The notes under the pieces were generated by a model that had not been told where the DNA came from, did not search any database, and saw only the letters and a list, made by a program, of their open reading frames with translations. This document shows, one piece after another, positions 59,357-64,000 of a stretch of DNA of 64,000 nt. Source of the DNA: Paenibacillus alkaliterrae (GTDB taxonomy: Bacteria; Bacillota; Bacilli; Paenibacillales; Paenibacillaceae); the NCBI RefSeq assembly GCF_021532375.1, contig NZ_JAKGAP010000009.1:1-64000 (forward strand). Reading direction: 5' to 3'. The number at the start of each line of letters is the position of its first letter. Positions within the stretch are counted from its first letter, which is position 1. A program made the position numbers and the translations under genes.

Positions 59357-59405
59357 ATAAGACCTGAGCTCTTCCGTATGCATAACGGAGAGTTCAGGTC
59401 TTATT
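59357..59405. terminator. Terminator between convergent genes
   Basis: AATAAGACCTGA and TCCGT pair with ACGGA and TCAGGTCTTATT, giving a long stem shared by the FhuF-like and chemoreceptor genes. Confidence 0.9.
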
Positions 59406-59414
59406 AGGTTTGGG

Positions 59415-60680
59415 CTATTTCATTTTGAATACGTTAATGGTTTTAAGAAGCTGGGCAGCCATCGTACGCATTCTCTCGGTCTCTTCTACAACCGCGTGTA
59501 CCGAAGCGATTTGCTCGTTCATGGAAGCCGATACCTGCTCGGTTCCTGCGGCGGACTGCTGTGTAATAGCGGAAATATTTTGAATGGCGCCGGAAATTTT
59601 ACGGGCGCTTTCCAGCATAGCATCGCTTTCTTGGGAGAAAACATATATTTTTTCGGTTATAAATTGTACGCTCTGTACGATTTCCGTGAATACGATTTCC
59701 GATTCCTTAATATGCTCGGTCTGAAGCTTAACGACCTCTTCATTCGTTTTCATATTGTTTATCGTTTGTTTAATCCCTTCGTCGATGCTCTTCACCAAGT
59801 GAAATACTTGCTTCGTAGAAGCTGTCGATTCTTCCGCCAGCTTGCGAACCTCTTGGGCGACAACCGCGAAGCCTCTGCCGTGCTCGCCCGCTCTTGCAGC
59901 CTCGATCGAGGCATTCAATGACAATAGATTCGTTTGTTCGGCCAAATCCGAGATCGTCGTCGTGATAGCGCTAATTCCTTGCGCTTTGCGGGCCAACTCT
60001 TCAATGGTTTCCGAAACCTTTGCTGTCGCTTCAACGTTGCGGCGCATACCGTCAGCTTGGATGTCGAGCGCTTTCATCCCTTTATCGACGAGCAGAAGCG
60101 TTTGCTCTGAGCGTGTATTCATTTCTTTCGTGGAGCTGGCATAGTCGGAAACCTTTTCTTCAATCTCCGTGATTGACTCGCTCATTTCGGACACATCCTC
60201 CGAAATTTCGTTTGCTCCGGTTGCTAATTCGTTTGCTGAAGCGGCTACCTGCTGCATAGCGATTTGAATATTGTTATTTTTGTCAAATATGCTATGACTC
60301 GTATCGGACACATGGCGGATGATGTTCGTCGTTTCCGTCAAGATGTCGCGGAGCTTGTCAATCATGCTGTTAAAGGAATGACCAAGCTCGCCAAAAGCAG
60401 AAGAGGAATTCGTATCGATTTTTTGAGTAAAGTCACCTTTTGAAATCCGAAGTGCTGTTCCCTTAATTTCATCAAATGATTGATTAATAGACTTCTCGAT
60501 GAATGACACCAGTGGAAACGTAATGATCGCAAGAATGATTGCGGCGGCGATACCAGCAATAACAGGTCCGCCTGACACCGATAAGATGAGAAGCATCACG
60601 AGAGCAAACACCAATAAGTTAAGGTAAAAAGTGATCATCAGCTTATTGCGTACGGACAGCGAATAGTACCATTGGATCAT
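59415..60680 (-). CDS. Methyl-accepting chemotaxis protein without a sensor domain
   Basis: This encodes 421 residues. Two membrane segments (about 13-34 and 38-60) are separated by only a few residues, so there is no extracellular ligand domain. A HAMP domain (about 60-110) and a full signalling domain follow. The hairpin tip that contacts CheA and CheW is intact: [20 protein letters not shown]. It must sense something inside the membrane or receive its signal through HAMP. ATG 60680 is preceded by AAAGGAGCG. No other chemotaxis gene is near. Confidence 0.93.
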   Translation of the reverse strand: MIQWYYSLSVRNKLMITFYLNLLVFALVMLLILSVSGGPVIAGIAAAIILAIITFPLVSFIEKSINQSFDEIKGTALRISKGDFTQKIDTNSSSAFGELGHSFNSMIDKLRDILTETTNIIRHVSDTSHSIFDKNNNIQIAMQQVAASANELATGANEISEDVSEMSESITEIEEKVSDYASSTKEMNTRSEQTLLLVDKGMKALDIQADGMRRNVEATAKVSETIEELARKAQGISAITTTISDLAEQTNLLSLNASIEAARAGEHGRGFAVVAQEVRKLAEESTASTKQVFHLVKSIDEGIKQTINNMKTNEEVVKLQTEHIKESEIVFTEIVQSVQFITEKIYVFSQESDAMLESARKISGAIQNISAITQQSAAGTEQVSASMNEQIASVHAVVEETERMRTMAAQLLKTINVFKMK

Positions 60681-61063
60681 TATGTAAGCGCTCCTTTTAT
60701 TAGATTATCCATATTATAGCACCAGCTGCGAAATTGGTCTATAAATGTCGATTTATAAAAATTAAAAGCATTCGACCGCAAGCGGCTTTTCGGAAAATAC
60801 TAAAAAACTTTTCGGTGAAACAATAATTAGAAAATGATACCATTATCAGTAACCTGGATACATTATTTTTTTCCATGGATAAAATTTCAATCAAGTTTAT
60901 TTTAGCTTATATAATGTAATTTTATAGAATTAAAAGTCTAACAATAAATAAAAATGCAAATAATTGTCGATAAATGTATTGTAAATGATAGGAAAGAACT
61001 ATATAATATGTATTGAGACCTAGATGGGAACATAATCAATTTATATAAAGGAGGATATTATGT
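60681..61063. other. AT-rich intergenic interval
   Basis: 383 bases between divergent genes. Very AT-rich, with no coding frame or repeat. A TATAAT-like box near 61000-61010 may serve the gene at 61064. Nothing else was recognised. Confidence 0.5.
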
Positions 61064-61468
61064 ATGGAAATGGATTCTGTATCATTGGCACGTCAGGTTG
61101 ATTTTGTATTTCGCCAGCTTGAGGGCGAATTGACGAATGCGACCGCAGGTACCGTATTAATTCATGTTCGAAACAATGCAGTAGGGAAATTCGGAATGAG
61201 GCATCATCCGATTGAGAGCAGAAACGGTAAATTTGAAACTGGAGGCCAGGGGTTAACTGAAACGCAGGTACAAGCATTCCGTCAAATGGCAATCGACGCA
61301 CTGAAATATAGAAGAGATTGGACACATGGTGAAATCTTGTATGATTTCTCGGTTCGTTCCAGCGCGAACTCCTGGTCGGCCAGCATACTTTACGAATCCA
61401 ATTACAATATGGCTAATTGGAATTCCCGCTATTATCCTAAATCAAACAGTCTAAGGGAATCGCAATAA
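61064..61468 (+). CDS. Hypothetical soluble protein
   Basis: This encodes 134 residues beginning MEMDSVSLARQVDFVF, with central GTVLIHVRNNAVGKFGMRHH and Trp-rich RRDWTHGEILYDF. There is no signal peptide or membrane segment, and I do not recognise the family. The composition, rich in Asn, Arg, Ser and aromatic residues, is protein-like. AAGGAGG lies nine bases before ATG 61064, an excellent ribosome site. A strong terminator follows 17 bases after the stop. Confidence 0.78.
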   Translation: MEMDSVSLARQVDFVFRQLEGELTNATAGTVLIHVRNNAVGKFGMRHHPIESRNGKFETGGQGLTETQVQAFRQMAIDALKYRRDWTHGEILYDFSVRSSANSWSASILYESNYNMANWNSRYYPKSNSLRESQ

Positions 61469-61484
61469 GGAACAGGACAGAAGA

Positions 61485-61514
61485 AAAGGGCTGACGATGA
61501 ACGTCAGCCCTTTT
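61485..61514. terminator. Terminator between convergent genes
   Basis: AAAAGGGCTGACG pairs perfectly with CGTCAGCCCTTTT around a four-base loop and works in both directions. Its right arm touches the stop of the gene at 61513. Confidence 0.95.
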
Positions 61515-62394
61515 ATAGTCCAAAATCCAGATCCGGATATACGTATGGCGATTCCGGCGCTTTCATCCGCTCGAGCTTCGTTGCTTCCAGCGTAATGATT
61601 TCGTTGTCCAAATAAGAAGATGTCGTAAACGTTCCTTTTACGGAAACCCATTCATCCTCGACGTAATCCATAGCTTTCGGCCAAATAATCATGAGCCCGT
61701 AAGGAAGAGCATCTGCTGAGCAGCAATTCATCGCGAATCGACTTACCGCAAATCTTTCCTTGCCCATGTCATCCTCGCGGTATACGAAGCCTGAAATTTC
61801 AATCTCTTTGCCGATAAAGGCTTCCCGGTAAAGGTCCAAAGTCGTCAGCGTTTCTATGAATTGCTTCTCGGGAACGGTGATAAGCGGCTCCTTATAGAGC
61901 AGCTTACCGTATGCGGCATGCGATTCCGTATATTCATCCGATGGAAACAGCTGATCCATTGCATCGCCTGATAGCTTTCCTTCCAAAGGCTGCTGTGCAG
62001 CATCGGGGCTTCCGTCAACAGCTCGCTCGAATGCTGCACTGCCGGAAAGATTTACGCCCTTTTTTGCAGCGAGCGCGCTTCCGAGCGTGCCGGTCGGCAC
62101 GAGAAATCCGAGCAGCAAAGGAAAGACGAACAAGCCGTATATAACGCAATTTTTGAAGAGGGACGGGGATGGCTCATGCTCGCAATCACAGACAGGCGCT
62201 TGGCGGCCCAGGCGCTTCTGCAGTGCCGCATAAACCTGATAAATAGCAGCAGCGTAAAGACCAAGCGCAGACAGCTTCACATAAAGCTCCATCCGGGGAG
62301 CTATGTAGAGGACCATTTCGCCAGTGCGGTCCAAGTATACAATAAACATGGCAAAGCCGGTTAAGATGACGGCGCGAATTAAGTGATGGATCAT
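61513..62394 (-). CDS. TIGR03943-family membrane protein (YcgQ-like)
   Basis: This encodes 293 residues. Two N-terminal membrane segments (about 5-25 and 38-58) are followed by a Cys-His motif (CDCEHE), another membrane segment near 83-103 and a C-terminal soluble OB-like domain (KEIEISGFVYREDD through VSVKGTFTTSSYLDNEIITL). The family is always next to a UPF0718 permease, as here; the start overlaps the permease stop by four bases (ATGA at 62391-62394). ATG 62394 has GGAGG seven bases upstream. The Cys-His cluster suggests metal binding. Function is unproven. Confidence 0.88.
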   Translation of the reverse strand: MIHHLIRAVILTGFAMFIVYLDRTGEMVLYIAPRMELYVKLSALGLYAAAIYQVYAALQKRLGRQAPVCDCEHEPSPSLFKNCVIYGLFVFPLLLGFLVPTGTLGSALAAKKGVNLSGSAAFERAVDGSPDAAQQPLEGKLSGDAMDQLFPSDEYTESHAAYGKLLYKEPLITVPEKQFIETLTTLDLYREAFIGKEIEISGFVYREDDMGKERFAVSRFAMNCCSADALPYGLMIIWPKAMDYVEDEWVSVKGTFTTSSYLDNEIITLEATKLERMKAPESPYVYPDLDFGL

Positions 62395-63407
62395 AATATA
62401 ACCTCCGTTATCCATGCCCCGATTAAGGTCAGCACGGCAGTTAAAGCAATAAGAGCCAGCACGAACTTAACTCGGAATGTGCTGAGCAGCATCAACGTAT
62501 TTTTCAAATCGATCATCGGTCCGAAAACGAGAAACGCGAGCAGCGGTCCGAAGTCGAACATACCGCTGAAGGAAGATGCGATAAAGGCGTCGGATGTGGA
62601 GCAAATAGATAAAATAAAGGCGAAAGCCATCATAAATAAATAAGCGAACATAGGTTGATCTGCAAAAGATTCAAGGGTACTGCGTTCTATGACGGTCTGT
62701 ATGACGGCCGTAAGGAACGCTCCGAATATCAAATATTTCCCCATTTCGAAAAACTCATCTGAGGAATGGGATAATATCGAAGCGCTTCGGCCGCGTATTC
62801 CTTTCCCCTGCAGACTGTGATCGTGGCTATGGTCATAATGCTGGACCCCGTTAATGGCCGACGTTGCTTTAAGCGGACTGCTGCGCATGAATTTATAGAG
62901 CAGCAAGCCGATGACGACGGATACAGCAAAGGCTAGTCCCATTCGAGAGTAAGCCATTTCAGGCGTCGTACGAAACGCCGTGAAGGTCGAGGTATATACA
63001 ATCGGGTTCACGATTGGACCGGCAAGCAAATAAACAATTCCGATATAGGCAGGCATGCCCTTGCGTATAAGGCGGCGTACGACGGGTATCATTCCGCACT
63101 CGCATAAGGGGAACAGAATACCGAGCAGGCCCCCGAATAAAACGCCGGCTATCGGATTTTTCGGCGTGAATTTACGAATAAGCTCGTCCGTCACGAATAC
63201 CTGCAGCAGCGCGGAGAACAATACGCCAAGTAAAATAAATGGGAAGGCTTCTAATATAATACTAATAAATAAGATCTTGAAGGATTGCAAATTTGCTGCA
63301 TTGAAAAGATGCATAGGCAACTCTCGGTTCGTTACGATAAGGACCGCCATAATGAGACATCCGACCGCAAGCGAAGGGGTACCGAAGCGAAAAAGGAATT
63401 TTAGCAT
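62391..63407 (-). CDS. UPF0718-family permease (YcgR-like)
   Basis: This encodes 338 residues with about eight membrane segments. The family signature PLCECGMIPVVRRLIRKGMP is at about 95-114, and the second Ser/Asp-rich signature CSTSDAFIASSFSG is near 280. A His-rich loop (HYDHSHDHSLQGKG, about 185-198) lies between the halves. These features and the company of the Cys-His membrane protein suggest transport or sensing of a metal. A Zur-like box covers the start site at 63425. It is the first gene of a two-gene operon. Confidence 0.9.
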   Translation of the reverse strand: MLKFLFRFGTPSLAVGCLIMAVLIVTNRELPMHLFNAANLQSFKILFISIILEAFPFILLGVLFSALLQVFVTDELIRKFTPKNPIAGVLFGGLLGILFPLCECGMIPVVRRLIRKGMPAYIGIVYLLAGPIVNPIVYTSTFTAFRTTPEMAYSRMGLAFAVSVVIGLLLYKFMRSSPLKATSAINGVQHYDHSHDHSLQGKGIRGRSASILSHSSDEFFEMGKYLIFGAFLTAVIQTVIERSTLESFADQPMFAYLFMMAFAFILSICSTSDAFIASSFSGMFDFGPLLAFLVFGPMIDLKNTLMLLSTFRVKFVLALIALTAVLTLIGAWITEVIL

Positions 63408-63424
63408 ATTCTATGATCCTTTCT

Positions 63425-63475
63425 TAATGTAAGGATTACGATTATCAGTATAGCTTATGCTCCATATTCCTACAA
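63425..63475 (-). promoter_or_regulatory. Promoter of the permease operon with a Zur-like box
   Basis: On the minus strand, TTGTAG (plus 63470-63475), a 17-base spacer and TATACT (plus 63447-63452). TAATCGTAATCCTTACATTA (plus 63425-63444) lies just after the -10 and resembles the Bacillus Zur core TCGTAAT-N-ATTACGA. Confidence 0.6.
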
Positions 63476-63495
63476 TAGAACAACTTTCTAACCGC

Positions 63496-63523
63496 TTGAC
63501 TTTGCCATAAACATAGGTATAAT
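63496..63523 (+). promoter_or_regulatory. Sigma-A promoter of trpS
   Basis: TTGACT at 63496-63501, a 16-base spacer and TATAAT at 63518-63523, directly upstream of the T-box leader. Confidence 0.85.
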
Positions 63524-63524
63524 C

Positions 63525-63780
63525 GTTTTAAATGCATTGATGGGAACAAGTAAGCTCGAATGGATTGCGTGCAGAGAGCCGGTGGTTGCTGCGAACCGGT
63601 GCAAGCGTCGATGCTGAATGGGCCCCGGAGCCTATGAACGGAAATCTGGCAGCGGAAGCTGCTGAAGATGTTTGTACGGACGCTCTCCGTTACGGAGCAA
63701 TAAGGCTTATGGGCTTTTTCCGTAAGCGAATTAGGGTGGCACCACGGTCCCTCGTCCCTTGCGGCGGGGGATTTTTTGCG
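63525..63780 (+). ncRNA. T-box leader, tryptophan specifier
   Basis: The canonical T-box AGGGTGGCACCACGG is at 63733-63747, with TGGC pairing to the tRNA 3' end, followed by the terminator (63746-63777, ending in T). Upstream, stem I carries the AGAG-type bulge and the specifier loop GAATGG, with codon TGG at 63619-63621, matching tRNA-Trp and the trpS gene downstream. Uncharged tRNA-Trp would stabilise the antiterminator and switch trpS on. Confidence 0.93.
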
Positions 63781-63823
63781 TTATTATCATGACTCATTTT
63801 TTTTGGAAAAGGGGTAGAGGGAA

Positions 63824-64000
63824 TTGAAAAAAGTACTTTCTGGCATTCAGCCAAGCGGTCAGCTGACACTTGGAAATTACATCGGCGCGATGCAAAATTT
63901 TGTAAAGCTTCAGCATTCGGAGGAATGTTTCTTCATGGTCGTCGATTTGCATGCGATTACGGTTCCTCAGGAACCGGCTGCGCTTAGAGAGCAATCGGAG
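63824..64000 (+). CDS. trpS: Tryptophanyl-tRNA synthetase (5' part)
   Basis: The first 59 codons are in the window; the gene runs off the right end. The start is TTG at 63824 with AGGGGTAGAGGG upstream. The class I HIGH-like nucleotide site is in [19 protein letters not shown], followed by [11 protein letters not shown] as in TrpRS. It charges tRNA-Trp with tryptophan. It is controlled by the tryptophan T-box just upstream. Confidence 0.95.
   Translation, partial: MKKVLSGIQPSGQLTLGNYIGAMQNFVKLQHSEECFFMVVDLHAITVPQEPAALREQSE

Noticed and set aside
63565-63792. 75-codon frame in the trpS leader
   Set aside because: It lies inside the T-box, whose specifier, T-box motif and terminator account for the bases.
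1-64000. CRISPR array, prophage, insertion sequence or transposase
   Set aside because: No spaced direct-repeat series, integrase, structural phage gene or transposase motif was found; the amidase at 56536 stands alone.

Overview
The window looks like a stretch of a Paenibacillus-type chromosome (Firmicutes, Paenibacillaceae). The evidence is convergent. It has CCA-encoding tRNA genes, strong Shine-Dalgarno sites and intrinsic terminators. It carries YesM/YesN-type two-component systems next to LplB/YtcP-type sugar permeases with no ATPase gene, an S-layer-homology (SLH) anchored galactanase, a YheC/YheD ATP-grasp protein, a PadR-HAAS-DUF4097 operon, and a T-box in front of trpS. No phage, insertion sequence, CRISPR array or rRNA was found.

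Layout. 1-2218: a tRNA Glu-Lys-Leu cassette present twice, flanking one small gene, then about 780 bp almost without genes. 2219-10704: a Gfo/Idh oxidoreductase with a convergent AraC regulator, a small L,D-transpeptidase, a uracil permease, an NfeD/SPFH pair, the stump of a YesM-type kinase abutting a glycosidase remnant, and hflKC. 10916-23156: an NlpC/P60 hydrolase, then a galactan-use locus (kinase, response regulator, two permeases, binding protein, intracellular GH53, cell-surface GH53 with galactan-binding and SLH domains). 23493-26166: small conserved genes. 26360-33446: a second ABC sugar importer with its own response regulator and kinase, but no hydrolase. 33484-39080: a decayed LysR gene, then a cluster of a YhfZ-like regulator, FAD oxidoreductase, phosphotriesterase-like protein, two TIM-barrel isomerases and a 43-residue peptide. 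39168-48510: AraC regulators, three phytanoyl-CoA-dioxygenase-like oxygenases, a broken metallo-beta-lactamase gene with its TetR gene, a ROK kinase, an MFS exporter and an ArsR-type regulator. 48687-54465: an alpha-xylosidase region with AraC, isomerase and Gfo/Idh genes. 54679-64000: a PadR operon, an amidase, a CAP-domain protein, a Fur-type FhuF-like gene, a chemoreceptor, a permease pair with a Zur-like promoter, and the T-box plus the start of trpS.

How it works together. Most of the window is carbohydrate sensing, import and breakdown. Surface GH53 trims galactan, a YesMN-controlled ABC importer takes up oligosaccharides, and an intracellular GH53 finishes them. GH31, ROK, Gfo/Idh and isomerase genes serve other sugars. 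The least explained part is 33949-39080, with the oxygenases that follow it: a set of catabolic-looking enzymes whose substrate cannot be read from the sequence. At least three genes (YesM-type kinase, LysR, metallo-beta-lactamase) are broken by truncation or internal deletion, and one isomerase lacks its N-terminus, so this is a region of active gene loss.
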